Below, piece by piece: positions 1 through 12,440 of a DNA stretch of 64,000 nucleotides. This DNA comes from Lineus longissimus (lineage: Eukaryota > Nemertea > Pilidiophora > Heteronemertea > Lineidae): contig NC_088309.1 of the NCBI RefSeq assembly GCF_910592395.1, positions 23,376,599 to 23,440,598 of the forward strand. The letters run 5' to 3'. A model generated the notes under the pieces. That model saw only the letters and a list, made by a program, of their open reading frames with translations. It had not been told where the DNA came from and searched no databases. Made by a program: the position numbers and the translations under genes. How positions within the stretch are numbered: position 1 is the stretch's first letter; every line of letters begins with the position of its first letter.

Positions 1-914
1 GTATGCCCAGCGACAACCCTTCAAATCATGGAAAGTGTCATATTTATCCCTGGAAGAAAGGGCCAAAAGAGAATGAGCTGATGACACTGCTTTATCATAG
101 TCAATGGAATCTAATACATCACAGCATTTAGAACAAATAAAGTCGCATTGCAAAGCCTAATGGGGAACTGAGACTGATTGGTGAGAAATATGTGATGAAG
201 AATTTCATACTAACTTACTCTTGATCCGAATGAATTATCACATCAGAATAGTACACAGCTTGATTTGAAATATTCTTGTCATGAACATGAACAGCACCAA
301 CAGGCAAATGCACCACATGGGGATTCTTCTCATGAGAAAGCCGTAGAAAAGATGAGCTGTTGATGAACCCTGAAAAATTTGAGTGTTTTTTCAATCATCA
401 CATTAATCATTCAAAGGTCCACAGCACATCGTCATGTATGCAAAATCATGTGGCAAAGATCCCCAAGAATCATGATGATCATACTACATCCCCACCAATA
501 TGCCCCCAAGCCAAGTGGGGGTGAGGGGTTTTATTAACAACATATCTCTCTCTGGGTCCATTGGGCCGTGATCTCCAGATATTTGTCTGTTTTTCAGCAC
601 TTAAGTTTCCTGGTACAGTCATTGTTATCAACTGTAATCCGTAATATTGCTCCTGAAGATTTAGCTCTGCCACCACTCAGAAATACATGTGAAATACAAA
701 TATGTGCATACTGCTTACCAACATCAGCTTCATCCGAGGTAAAGGGATCCGGCCTTCCTTCTGGTGGTCCTTCCCATCTTGATTCATAAATAAGGTATGA
801 CTCGACTGAAAGCTTCTTTTCCAGATATTCCATGATGGTCTGGAAGAATTCTACACGTTCGCATGGTGACAAGTAGGTGATGAACCGTAGCTTTCTTTGC
901 CCCTGGCTGGTCAT
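1..914 (-). CDS. PhnD-like phosphonate-binding family protein (5' part; gene continues off the left edge)
   Basis: Three minus-strand exons join in phase: 914-719 (coding part; exon boundary at 946 after a TTACTTCAG acceptor), 369-219 and 49-1. Donors are GTAAGC and GTAAGT; acceptors are TTTTTTCAG and TTCTTCCAG. The 132 residues read like bacterial-type solute-binding proteins of the phosphate/phosphonate (PhnD) family. An N-terminal 'LRFITYLSP' is followed by 'YESRWEGPP..RPDPFTSDEADVG', then 'VYYSDVIIHSD' near residue 105 and 'DLKGCRWAY' at 124-132. The start is placed at ATG 914-912, just ahead of the conserved beginning; an upstream in-frame ATG lies in what looks like intron or 5'UTR. There is no signal peptide, so the product should be cytosolic, unlike bacterial PhnD. 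Ligand and role are unknown. The gene is head-to-head with the MRM3-like gene. Family assignment is from memory of conserved motifs, but four such blocks in order across three spliced exons make it fairly strong. Confidence 0.7.
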
Positions 915-1641
915 GGTTTGTGAGTAGAAATCGGCCCACTGATTTACTGAAGTAAGGAATGGAAGAAATATCACATATGACATTGACATTGTCAGTAATC
1001 ATACTGTAATGTCACACCTTAACTTACTTACTTAGCCATCATCAACAAGAAGAGGAACATAAGTAGTGTGGTATTCGCCTCCCCCCTCCCCCAACTGAGT
1101 CGTAGGCATGATGAAAGAAACACTTGAAGGCCTAACTGCAGAATAGCCGGGACAGTAGTAGCTCTGTACATTATGTACACTCTGTCCCTCTGTACATTAT
1201 GTACACATTCCTATCATTTAGCACAGAGTGTCCCGGCTATTCTGCAGTTGCTCCCACTTGAACAATTGGCTGAATGAGATGAGATGTTCTCTCCGAAATC
1301 GACCAAAGTTTGTGAGGGACTGAGTTTCGTCCGAAAATAGATAAATGTCCCCGTTATACACACAATGGCTATGCACTGGCACTCCAACGGTACATTGTCG
1401 GACGTCAGTTCGCCGAGAAAATCAACATAGCATTAGTTTTTAGTGAAGTTCAACTGTTTTCCCAGATGAATCACAGTAAGATTACAATTAACTCACGTTA
1501 ACTTAAAGTTTACGGGGAAGCAGAGGTTTTCAGTTGTTTGGGGCGCAATCACCTAGCGAGCAATTAGTACACTAACATTTCTGTGTCGTTGCCAAAGGCA
1601 CTTTACACGAGCGTTGATTGGCTCAAGTAGAAACCCTAAAC
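915..1641. promoter_or_regulatory. Shared 5' region of two divergent genes
   Basis: This 0.73 kb region separates the start codons of the PhnD-like gene (minus) and the MRM3-like gene (plus), so it must hold both promoters. No TATA box is obvious next to either gene. A palindromic MITE (1123-1255) occupies part of it. A C-rich tract lies at 1080-1092. Bidirectional control is inferred from the geometry only. Confidence 0.4.
1123..1255. repeat. Palindromic MITE / foldback element, copy 1
   Basis: A perfect 21-bp inverted repeat (1134-1154 against 1229-1249) begins AACTGCAGAATAGCCGGGAC. Between the arms are two copies of the near-palindrome TGTACATTATGTACA. An inverted second copy lies at 13868-14020. 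Homology between the copies extends a few bases beyond the arms (GGGAGC on one side, AGGCC(C)TTCA on the other), which defines the element ends. It has no coding capacity. Superfamily not recognised; no clear target-site duplication. Confidence 0.75.
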
Positions 1642-3679
1642 ATGATGGCTGCGCCCATGCGAAAGCATGTTTTTGCAAATTTCCTTAAAAATATTTCAAA
1701 TTATTGCCCCCAGACTCATATAACCCATTCACCGTTCAGGTATTTGAGAGGAGGAAGAGCAATAAGAGTACAGCCTGCAAATGAAGAAAAAGATTCTAAA
1801 AGAAAAGCATCCAGGAAGTTAAAATTTCCTGTTGGTGTAAACCCCAGTGAAAAAATGCCCAAGTTGATTCGACCCATTCCCGAGGCGGGTGTTGCAAAAA
1901 CTGTTGAATTTAAAGGGCGAGAAGCCAAGCAGTATCACAATGTTCCTTATATAGAATTGGAGGAATCCGACAAGCGATTTGGGTGAGTACCGCACACACT
2001 CGAAGGCCACAGTGACAGTCTCTGCCCCTCTGGAGTGGAGTGTTACTGTGTTGTAGTTGTTGAGATGCGATCATCTGTAAAATTCCAACATTACAAAATA
2101 GGGAAAAATCAGTCGTATCATCGTAATGTCGGGTGAGAAATATAAATAATGCCATGTCTGGGCACATTTACAGTATCTGCCTTCAATTTCAGGCCAGTCT
2201 TGATGCTGACCAAATCAAGGAAATACAGACAAAAAGAGGGTAAAATACTCCTTGAGGGAAAGCGGCTGATTTCGGATGCTATTTCAGCTGGAGCAGAAAT
2301 GGAAGCACTTTACTTCAGCAGGCTCACATCCTTGGATGATATACCCGTGACTTCTAGTGATGCCAAGGTTTATAAGTTGAAGTACACCAGCTTGAAGAAC
2401 TGGTCGGATACTAAGTCACCAGCTGGTCTCATGGGTAGGTAGTGTACAGTATGTGCTAAACTTTATGTTCTTATGCCATTTTGAATTATAGTGTAATCCC
2501 AGTCTTCCGGAGTGTAGCGCATCATGTTTGTTATCTCAAACTTTACTAATTAATTGAGATGTCGCTGCTTTACAGATACAAGAAGAAATCTGTCTTGTCC
2601 CTTTTTGCAAACTGCTACGAGTCATATCATGTACGCCATTCTAACACCTTTCTATCGTTGCAGGGATCTTCCGAATGCCCAAGCAAGGAGAGATGAACTA
2701 CACAAGATCTGCTGTGGTTCCCATCACATTGATTTGTGATAATATCCGTGAGCCTGGCAATATGGGAACGTTGCTAAGGTCAGCTGCTTGTGCGGGGTGT
2801 AAGCGGGTCCTTGTCAGTAAGGGTAAGTCAATTACACTCATTTGTTTCTTTTTTACAAAACACTGGTAGGCTGTTCATGATAGAGTGTATTGTATTTCTT
2901 AATATACAAGTATTTCAGGTTCATCTAATTGAGGTTCTGGTAGAGGTCTTCTTGTACTTGAAAAGACCGTATTTCATTTGGTAAATTATTCCTAATTATT
3001 GGTGATTCTAACTCTACTACATAACGAGTTTGATTCTCAATGTATAGGTTTCCTTTCAGGTTGCGTTGATGTTTGGGAGCCAAAAGTTTTACGATCCGGC
3101 GCTGGTGCTCACTTCAGGATACCTATCATAACAAACGTGGATTGGGGAATGATGCCAAACTACCTCAATGATGACTCTGCAGTGTATCTGGCTGATACTG
3201 CTCAAGAAGCTGATGAAAGTGACCAAGGGAAAGTATCTGCGGCATTGAAGATGATATCAGAGTTGGAGAAAGAGCAAGAGGAGTCTCTGTTGGAAGCAGA
3301 AGCAGAGGACAATGATGAAAATACTGATAATGATAGTGATAATGATGATAGTGACGATGACAAGAAACAAAAGGCAGTATATGATGTGAGACTGGAAGCA
3401 TACAAACATGTCCCAATGAATAGTAAGCCTTATTCTGATTTGAATGTGTCGAAACAGGAGGTGGTCTTGGTCATTGGAGGAGAGACTGAAGGTCTAAGTG
3501 CTGGTGCTTACGAACTTGCCTACAAAAAATTTGGACATAAACTTCATGTTCCTATGTGTAATGGGACAGATAGTTTGAATAGCGCAGTTGCATCTAGCAT
3601 CATCTTGTTTGAAATGCAGAGACAGTATCTTTCATCAGGCAGGAAAGAAACATTACATGTGGATAGCTCTCAGAATTGA
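1642..3679 (+). CDS. MRM3: Mitochondrial 16S rRNA 2'-O-methyltransferase, SpoU/TrmH family (MRM3/RNMTL1-like)
   Basis: Four exons, 1642-1982, 2193-2434, 2664-2822 and 3060-3679, join in phase with canonical splice sites to give 453 residues (human MRM3 is about 420). Human MRM3 2'-O-methylates G1370 of mitochondrial 16S rRNA using SAM. Residues 1-113 are a basic, poorly conserved leader suited to mitochondrial import. Exon 2 carries the SpoU substrate-binding domain ('KILLEGKRLISDAISAG'). SpoU motif 1 is 'DNIREPGNMGTLLRS' in exon 3, motif 2 is 'VLVIGGETEGLS' near 382-394, and motif 3 is 'NGTDSLNSAVASS' near 415-427. The block 'GCVDVWEPKVLR' is typical of MRM3. An Asp/Glu-rich stretch at about 317-350 sits between motifs 1 and 2 and is probably a surface loop. 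The start is one of two adjacent ATGs; the second (1645) has the better context. Confidence 0.92.
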
Positions 3680-3767
3680 CCCTGTTATTGACTTACTTCT
3701 ACAAGGCCTAATGCATTTTCCATAAAGTAATATCTGAAATCAATTCAGATCAAATGGTGAAAGAGAA

Positions 3768-3773
3768 AATAAA
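3768..3773 (+). terminator. Poly(A) signal AATAAA of the MRM3-like gene
   Basis: A canonical AATAAA hexamer lies about 90 bases after the TGA stop at 3677-3679, a normal distance for an animal 3' UTR. Confidence 0.6.
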
Positions 3774-5099
3774 TACCTTTTGTTTCTAATACATGTTATC
3801 AGTTTTAGTGAAACCTCAGTGCTATGATCAAAGTTGGGAGTCTTGTCTTCCAAGATGGCAGGACCTGCATTTTAATGCATTGCATCATCATTACACTACA
3901 GAGTTGGTGTTGCCATTGAGAATGTCCCGACTGCTCCTGCATGATTTTACAGTATCAGATTGTCTAGATCAGTTGATAAGCTGTTTTTGCCTGAAGAGCT
4001 CTCCAAATTCAGAATGGGACACCCTTGTCAACCCAGAACATGCCCTTGATTGACCTTTTTACCCCTATCATTTTGCTCAAGCCCTTCCCAAGAGCTGTCC
4101 GAGTATCAGGATACGACAATGCCTTAGGGAGTAGCTACACAATGCTAATGCTGATACACCAACCTTGATGCTACGATAATATAACGAAATTTCAGACTTT
4201 CATGCTACTACATGTATGCTTGAACACACAGGACACCTGGAGTCCAGAGGTCCCAGTAAGGAAGGGGATACTAATTGAGATGGCCAGGCCTTGATCTATG
4301 GGGTATTTTTCACAGCGGGCAATACTTTCAAGGGATGGTTGTGCAATTGTGAGATGCGCTTGTATTCAATATGATAGTATACATTGGATGAAATGATGTC
4401 TTCCTGGGAGATCAGTTTAAACAGGTGTTCCGAATGTGGAAGAGCTAAGATATTCCAACAACTGTCGGCAAGACCTCCCTGTCTGTCAAAGAAGTTGTAC
4501 GTGTAGGAGCAGTCCTTTGGGATGGGACTGTAACCATTGTCAGCAGGTTCTACAATGATCTGAGCAAAAGCTGTCTTTTTTAATTTCCATCATTTATTTC
4601 AAACAAATCACTATTATGATTCTCATTCATTAAGTATGAAATGAAATTCAAATCAACGTAAAAGTAATAACAGATGCTGAATTTCAAATGGTTATTATGA
4701 TACTGGGTTTCAGAGGCCATCACAAGATAACAGATTATATTGCTCTGAAGATACAAACTATTCTTCAAGTCAATAAGGATACTTGGTACAAAAGCTTCCC
4801 TTGTATAAAAGTCAAGCCTATTTACATTTTACTTAAGAGTGATATAAAATTACTTCAAAATGATAAAAGCACTACAACACATATATTTATACGAAAGTCT
4901 TTCCTGATCAGTTGATTGTCCAATAATTTACATAATTCATTTTCAATAATCAATAATACTAATTTGGATTAATGATCATTTTTAGTTGATATTGCGCAGC
5001 TAAGTTTTACTTACTACAATTGAACAGATCTTGCTGGTGAATATGCAGCAATCTTCTCATTGTGCCACTCTGACAGTAAGTTATACAGTGATGTGTTCA
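3774..5099. other. Non-coding stretch between convergent genes
   Basis: This lies between the 3' end of the MRM3-like gene (plus) and the stop codon of the carboxypeptidase gene (minus). Short open frames here show no family resemblance. A minus-strand AATAAA (TTTATT at about 4593-4598) could serve the carboxypeptidase 3' UTR, but it is about 500 bases beyond the stop. Nothing else recognised. Confidence 0.5.
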
Positions 5100-8000
5100 C
5101 TAATGAGTTTTGTTCATGCACATATTTACTAACAAAATACAAAGACCAATCAAAAATGAGTTGCATAGATTAGTCCCAGCAGCCAGAATCACAGCATCTG
5201 AGTCCAGGACGTGCTTTAATTTAAAGTTCATAACAATAAATTCAGATATACTCGATACTGTAACTATTCCTCTTGACAGAGTGTAGTCTTTTTTTGATAC
5301 CTGAAATTGGAGGAGAAAGAAATTTAAGTATTTAACCTCTACATGAGCATGGACCTCAAGAAAACAAATGGACACAATGGTAGCAGCCACTAGGGTTGGA
5401 GCCAGAAATCAGGGTCAGAGAATCATGAGGCCACTCGGAGAAAGAGAAGGGCCACACAGGCATCCTTTCAAGGTCAATTTAAAAGAATTTTTTTCAAATA
5501 AAGTGGGTACGCACCCCCTGGATCTGGGTCTGGTGGCCCCAGCAGTTTAGCACATGAACCAGTAGAAATAACTTATGAATGAGTAATGAGTGACTTAACA
5601 AGAGGAATTTGGTATAAACTTTTATAAAGTCATCTAAAAATCTTTCGGACAATGTTAGTTCCTCATGCACAACACATCAGGTACTTGCAGGAGACAAACA
5701 GCTTTCAGGATGAGGGTATCGAATTTGGGAACTGATAGTCTGTTTTGGAAGGATAACTCTCACCTTAATACTGAATTTACAGTGACGGTATTAAAAAGGA
5801 ACATCACTACGGACAGATAAACAGGATCAACAGGATAAACAAGATATACAGGACAGGCCATGCATTTCACATTCAATGCATTCAGCCATCATGTCATTTT
5901 GGTAGAAATGGGGGCGGGTCTTTGCTATTCATAATCAAGCAATTTCATAGCCTATTTACAGCACCGAAAACTTCAAGGATCAGAAGGGAGTATTTGGGAA
6001 ATTTAGGGAAGGCGACACACAAGTCATTTGAAAAAGCTGATTAGTACCACTATGCACTCTAATCTAAGGGATTCTAGCTATCAGAGCACCACAAATCAAA
6101 TATACATAATATACTAACACCAATGACTAAACAGACAATCAGAGTTGACCAAGGGGTAATAGCTTGAAATTCAAACGTCTAAAAGCCAAGAGATGTATAG
6201 TGATAAATCTATCGGCACTATGGTAACCATCTGCCTCAACCTGATAAGAAAGGCAAAGAGTTAGAGGTATTAGGTGTTAAAATAAATGTGGGTTAGTTTG
6301 AGTCAACCCGATATAAAGAAAAGCAAGGTGTCGCTTACCACCAAAAGCAAAAACAACATTAAGATTGTTATAAGTCCACCACCAACTATAATTAGCTAAG
6401 AAATATCAAGAAAAGTTTTAACAGTGTGATCTCTAAAGGCTAAATCGCTGATCCTTAAAGTACAGTAAAAGCAATCTAACATGATCAGAATGGAAAGAAA
6501 AAACAAACCTCGATAAGATATGTTCCTGGTAGGAGGAGACGCCAGTACTCCCCGTCTTTAGTTGTCTTATAATCGTGTATTCGTCCATCCACTTTGACAC
6601 TAGCACCTTTGATTGGATTGTTGTCCCTATCACGTACAAACCCACGTATACCTAGAAGACAGAGACATCAAAAACATTTGCAAATGAAAAGATGGAACAA
6701 ATGTTTATATGTCTGTGAATACTACACGGAATACCCAACTATCATGCTGCTGATAAAATATACGGAGGCCCATCGGATACAGCGCATCTATCATTATCCA
6801 TGCGATATCAAACCCACTACAAGGCTGGTCAAATGCATAAGTTAGGTACGTAGCAGCTTCTTTTTCCAGGCAGAATTGGACCTGGACTGGTATGGTAGCC
6901 GAAGAAATTACTGGTATGCAGTTCATCTTAGGACATAAACAATGTTCCCTTTCAGGACTTACCAGCACTGGCAGCTCTTAAATATTCTATCATGGCATCT
7001 CTGTTCAGTGCCCAAAATGTTGTTAAGCTCCGTGGCAGGGGATATTTACAGCAGGACATCTCGAGCGTGATCTCAAAGCACCCATGTTTGATATAGTTAT
7101 AGTCCTGCATACCACCTGAAACAACACGTGATAAATGAATGTTAGTTTTAAGAGGTCTGAAATTACCCTTAAGTAGTACAATGTGGGACCCATAAAATTT
7201 GACCAAAGTTGGCTAGATCCAGGGGCTAGATCTCCGACCCTCACATTAATTCGATCATACACGAGGCTTTGTATCTTCGGCATGTCTGTTTACTTCATAT
7301 CAACCCTAAAAGTAGAGACATATTCCTTAAACATCCACTTTATCATATTTTGTGCAAACTTTCCCCACAATGCACTACTAGGTTAGATCAGTCCAATCGA
7401 CTGACAAAGTAACACGAGTGATGTGGCAAATGGTGAAAATCCTCCAATACTTCCGATCACAATCCAGATATAATTGAATGGTTCCAAATCCGAGATTATG
7501 GGAAAGATGACGTCAAATGACTGTGGTCACTTCTTACCTGTTAGTGGATACCAGGCCGCACCATTTGATACCCCATTTTGGAATGCTTCTGCATAGTCAC
7601 CAGGACACGGCCGGCCTGCATACATCTTTTCATTTTTGCGGGAATATTTTAGGGCAAGATATTTAAAAACATCATTGTCTGGACTACGAGATTCCTTTGA
7701 ATCTTTATAGTCAGGAGCTGAAATACAGATAAGAATATTAATCAGAATTCATTTGATTGACATTTTATGAAGTTGCAGTGGTTTTCTGTATTTATCAAAG
7801 TTCTCTATTAGATCTTGCTTACGAGTTCCCCCAACTTGTTGTGCGGTGCGGTCGAAGTCTTGGAAAAGGTCTAAGTCTAAGGGGTCATTTAGGGCACAAT
7901 GGATTCTCCTCCTCTTTTCATCAGCCTTAGTGCACATCACTGCAGACTTTAGCTCATGCCAATCATGGCCTAAAGATTTTTATCCGGGCCTATAGGGTTA

Positions 8001-9310
8001 CGATATAAGAACGAACAGCACACTTACATCCACCATAGTAATTATCATACGGGTAATTGGCAACTAGAGCGCCACCATGCATATTAGCCGAGAGAAGGAA
8101 TGGAACATTTTTGAGCCAGTTCATAATCGCAGTTGTCTCTGGTTGGCGACGGATGTTTGAGTTATCATCGAAATGGTCAGGGAAGTTTCGGTTCAGATCG
8201 TATCCATTAGCATTTGCCCTGCAAGTAAACAACATCAAGTAGTATGTAAAAATACGTTTTGCATAGTCAGTCATGTTAGCCAGTTAAGATGTTTTTGTGC
8301 CCATTGTACAGATATAAAATTCAAATCCGCATGGGGTAAAGCCATGAAGGGTTATTTTTTTAGACTTCAGTTTGAAACAGATTGCATACAAATGCATGCT
8401 GACAGCCTGTATTCAAGGTATTGGCGTGCATTGCCTGGAAGCTGAGCAATGTCAATACATTGAGGGTCATGATGTCTTACCCTTACCTTCCCCGCATACC
8501 TGAACAATCACCAACAGTAGCCCTCTCAAAACCATCGGGATTCATACTTGGCATGAGATGTATTCGAGTGTTCCGTAGTAGTCTCTGGATCGATGGATTG
8601 ATGCTGTATTGGGTGGTCAGGTAGTCCAGGAGATGTATCAACATCTCTCTTCCAACCGGCTGAAATGAGATGAGGAAGAACTTTCACCATATTATCAGGT
8701 AGTCTTTAGGACTCGGAGGTGTCTGAAAATTTCATTTTGGTGTCCTTACCTCATTTCCATGGATATTTGCAACAAATTTGACTTCTGGGACGAGAAGTCT
8801 ATGGTGGCTGGCAGTGCCGGGGTAACCAATGGCTACAGCCCAAAGTTCACGGCCTGGAATACAAGGACAAACAAACTTATAGCGAACGATATATTTGGTT
8901 TGCTTGGTAGAAACCTGAATATTCTGAGTGAGTCTGTCAGATGAGACTAAAGGCGGTTAACCCTTGTACTGGAGTTTCTTGGCGAAGGCAAGAACATACC
9001 CCACACAGGGGATAAGTGTAACCTGTAGTGGAGTCACAAATCTCCAGTATACTCTTATGATGTTGTAGTGATGACGATGATGATGATGATGATGATGACG
9101 ATGATTATGATGATGAAATAAGATAAACTTGTCCTCACCCATCACAGACTTTCCAATACTGTAGATGTGAGTAAGATTAGGATACTGGCCATTGATGTAA
9201 CGTAGAATATTCGTCATCTGTTCATAGTCATGGTAACGGAAATCGACATATCCTAGCGTAGCACCAATCAGGACAAGGTACAGAAGAGAAGTTCTCAGAG
9301 ACAGTGACAT
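5100..9310 (-). CDS. Carboxypeptidase M-like metallocarboxypeptidase (M14 family, N/E subfamily)
   Basis: Eight exons join in phase: 9310-9139, 8853-8750, 8659-8487, 8218-8028, 7717-7538, 7115-6963, 6651-6509 and 5300-5100, giving 438 residues (human CPM is 443). Exon 3 must use the GTAAGG donor after 8487, not the nearer GTATGC, to keep frame into '[16 protein letters not shown]'. Order: signal peptide (about 1-20); zinc ligands His89 and Glu92 in 'ANIHGNE' and His197 in 'SANMHGG'; substrate-site 'NRNFPD' at 159-164; 'GGMQDYNY'; catalytic Glu292 in '[13 protein letters not shown]'; then a transthyretin-like domain ('GIRGFVRD...KGASVKVDG'). The last exon ends in a hydrophobic segment and a short polar tail, as in a GPI-anchor signal or a membrane segment. 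Such enzymes remove C-terminal Arg or Lys from peptides at the cell surface. Zinc and catalytic residues are all present, so it should be active. CPM rather than CPE/CPN/CPD is inferred from length, single catalytic unit and tail. Confidence 0.93.
9069..9115. repeat. (GAT)n microsatellite in intron 1 of the carboxypeptidase gene
   Basis: Imperfect GAT/GAC trinucleotide run, about 15 units, immediately downstream (in gene sense) of the exon 1 donor. Confidence 0.85.
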
Positions 9311-9866
9311 GGCTCATTTCCTGCTAGACCTGGAAATATAAAAGTATCACAAGGATCTGAAAATCGTGGGGTGAAAATCGGAGAGCAATATTTATACCTT
9401 TTCAAGGTCAGTTTGTCGCCAGCAACGGGAAAAAACAGTCCACCATGCAACAAACAAAATACAGACTGATGTAAGCAACTTGGAGTCTGAGTTGTTGACA
9501 CACTCATCATGTAAGAGCTGTAGTCAACTAGCTGCAGAATTGCAATTGGTCCTGACAATAGAGGATGCTGGATCTATACATTGATCCTATCCCAAGTCAT
9601 CTGTTGGGAAAACTACATGTACCAGTGCTCTAATGCGTGGATAAAGTTATTAGAATGGAAACATGCTTGATGTCGATTCACCCATGGCAAGCTACCTTTC
9701 ATACATGTAGACTAATCCTGGTGGTGGGGGAAAACCTTTGAAATCCACCGGCAAAAGCTCCTTGAAACTGAAACACACTTTCAAAACTGATCATGAATTA
9801 AAAGATATGTTTTACTTGAGACGACTAACAGGAGGCAAAGACCAAGGAGGGCCACGAAGCCGCTAT

Positions 9867-9897
<31 letters not shown>

Positions 9898-12440
9898 TTG
9901 CTCTTGTTTTTTCAAGAAAATGTCGCCCACTCTGGAAGATTGGTAACCATTAGGTGACCACGACAAAATTTTTAGGAGAAAGGTCTACAAATCTGACCTT
10001 CCCAAATTGCTCCAGCCGATTATGTAATCACAACAACTTGAAAAGGTTTTTATTCAATATAAAGAGACATTTTCAATTTTTTTCACAGGTTTTTAATTTA
10101 ATTTTTCTAAAATATGAACACAAATAAACTTACTCAAAAACCAGTTGCCAGTATGCCACTCCTACGAAAATAGTGTACTTCCTCCTCACACGCAATGCTA
10201 TAGATCTTTGCCCACAACGCACAAGGTCAATGATTTTAATTGAAATGATAGGACATTATTGACATACGAAACAGCGCCATGTCTAATTGGATATTTGCCA
10301 ACAATTAATTTAAATATGGGACATTCGAGTTACTCACAGTCTCATTAACAAAGTAATTTTGAGCACGAAAAGTGTAGTAGAAATAATGAACTTTGCCTAA
10401 TAAGCATTGTTTAGAACCATATGTTGTACATTTAGTTGATCAAGTGTGCAGGGAGTAAACGTATCTGTACGATTGCAGTGATCAATATCGCTCTCCCTGT
10501 GCTGATATAAGGTCTACCATTGATTCTCACCACACCCACATGAGCTGTCATACATTTGGTTGCAAATGTATCAAAATAAGAAGCATCTTTCCTGATTGTT
10601 TTGAACCTGTTTGGCCAACACGTACTGTGCTGCCTAAATGTTAGGGCCAACACATTAAAAAAAATGTGTTAATAAAAAAGAGACAGATGAGATCAGATGC
10701 AGCAATATATAGTGCTTATTTGTCAATGAAAAGAACAACAATTTAAATATGAAGAGGAATAGAAATGGTATTCATACATTATGTAACATAATTGACCAGC
10801 CATGTGTAGACTCACTAAACTTTTGAACCCAAAAATTAATATTTTAATGATAAGTACAACACATAATGTCCAAGAGTCAATAAAATATGTGGATTAGATC
10901 ATCGAATTGGAACATGATGATCATGCCTTCATTTGGCCTTCATTTATATCGGACAATATCCTAGTAGCTGGTAATGTTCCAGAGGCCCTGTGGTTGGCCA
11001 TTGATTATAAGTTGACTTAAACCAGAAAAGTTAACTGATGGCCTACAATGATAAATTTATTTGTGAACGGTACAAATAATCCTGCCATTCCAAAACTGGA
11101 TTGAGACATGTCAGATCATGAAGACAGGATGATATGTACATGAGAAAGAGGTACTCACCAATACAGAAACAACCAGTCCTTTCACAAGCGAGTCTGATGA
11201 GATCTCAAATGAATGTGCAAATTTCTCAGTCAGCGAGTGCTGGTATTTCAGGAAAACAGTCCGAAAATTGCTATGTAATAGGGAACTGCACTCCTTCGAC
11301 AATTACCACAATTACAATCATCATGCAGTTAAAGGTACAGACGATACATAGCACATCTCAATTCCTATTAGCATGACAATGACAAATGAAAGAGCTGTTA
11401 TAAAATAATTGAGGCACCATGAGTTTGCTCCTGAACTGTGCAGTCTCATACTTGTACCGTACTATACAAGAGTGAGGTGCATTGGTATACCCATATCATC
11501 CAGAGAGGAATAGACATGCTATGGGACTGGGACCACGGGCCTTACAGAATTTCTGGTTTATTTACATAGGAATGAATCAATTCTGATCACTTACATATGT
11601 TCCTCGAGTTCAATATACTCCTTGATGGTAACACTAACAGTTCCATTGCGTGATTTCACGAGAATTTGCATTTTTACATATTAACTGGGCCACACTCTGC
11701 CTACTGCTGTAATAATGTACCACAAATCATGCTACTCTCTATGGTACTTGGTATTGGTTGAGTTTATCATTTCACGATAATGCAGTCCTGGAAATGCCGA
11801 TGGTATTGGTATGGTTTGCAGATAACTGACCAATAATGTAAATAATGCATAATCAGGTGCGCAACGTCATTTGCTTGCTCTGTTAGCTAATTTGTCAGTA
11901 ATGCACAAATGGTATCCTCGCCCTTATAGTATATCCAGAACCGAAGTTATTAAACGTGTCGTAGGCGTTTCCTTACTTCGTCCCTTCAACAAAGACGAAT
12001 CAGAACCCAAGCAAAAACAAATGCACACACTCAGAAGGCCAACTTCAGAGTCAGACAATGCCATAAGCCACTGTGACCCTCTTAAGTCACCTGATCTGAA
12101 ATGGATGGACTTTCCTGATGGTCCTCTGTGGGCAATTTATGTACAAAATGTACTACTGCACCTAGCGTACAATATAAACAACTGAAAACCATCGGAAAAC
12201 ATCGGGGAATGAAATAGTTGCACTTACTCTGACAGAAGAATAGTTCGTATATCCACTCATTATGTTGAATTAAGGAATTTCTACGGGAATCTTTGTTTTA
12301 AAGCACTTTTCTGGAAAAAAAATCCCATTTTTTTTCGAAAAGTCGTGATGAGCTAATGGCTAACGTACCACGTCGTTGCCGTTTCGAAAAGTAAACAAAA
12401 GGGCGAAGTTTTATTTTTCAGCCGTCAGTCTTGTAAATCG
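9311..12440. other. Non-coding region upstream of the carboxypeptidase gene
   Basis: No recognisable gene. It should contain the carboxypeptidase promoter near 9.3-9.6 kb, but no clear TATA box was seen. A perfect (TGA)n run of about ten units lies at 9867-9896. A 104-codon open frame at 11871-12185 (plus) has no family resemblance and starts in AT-rich sequence, so it is not called. Confidence 0.5.

Noticed and set aside
594-989. Single 131-codon minus-strand frame read as one gene
   Set aside because: Only its middle (719-914) is conserved. Splice sites at 946 and 718 and matching exons further left show it is one exon of the PhnD-like gene.
5368-5550. Plus-strand 60-codon frame within the last carboxypeptidase intron
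   Set aside because: No family resemblance, splice structure or repeats; it overlaps the intron of a well-supported gene on the other strand.
11871-12185. Plus-strand 104-codon frame
   Set aside because: No recognisable domain or signal peptide; it sits in AT-rich DNA next to a transposon-like copy. Kept as chance unless transcripts exist.
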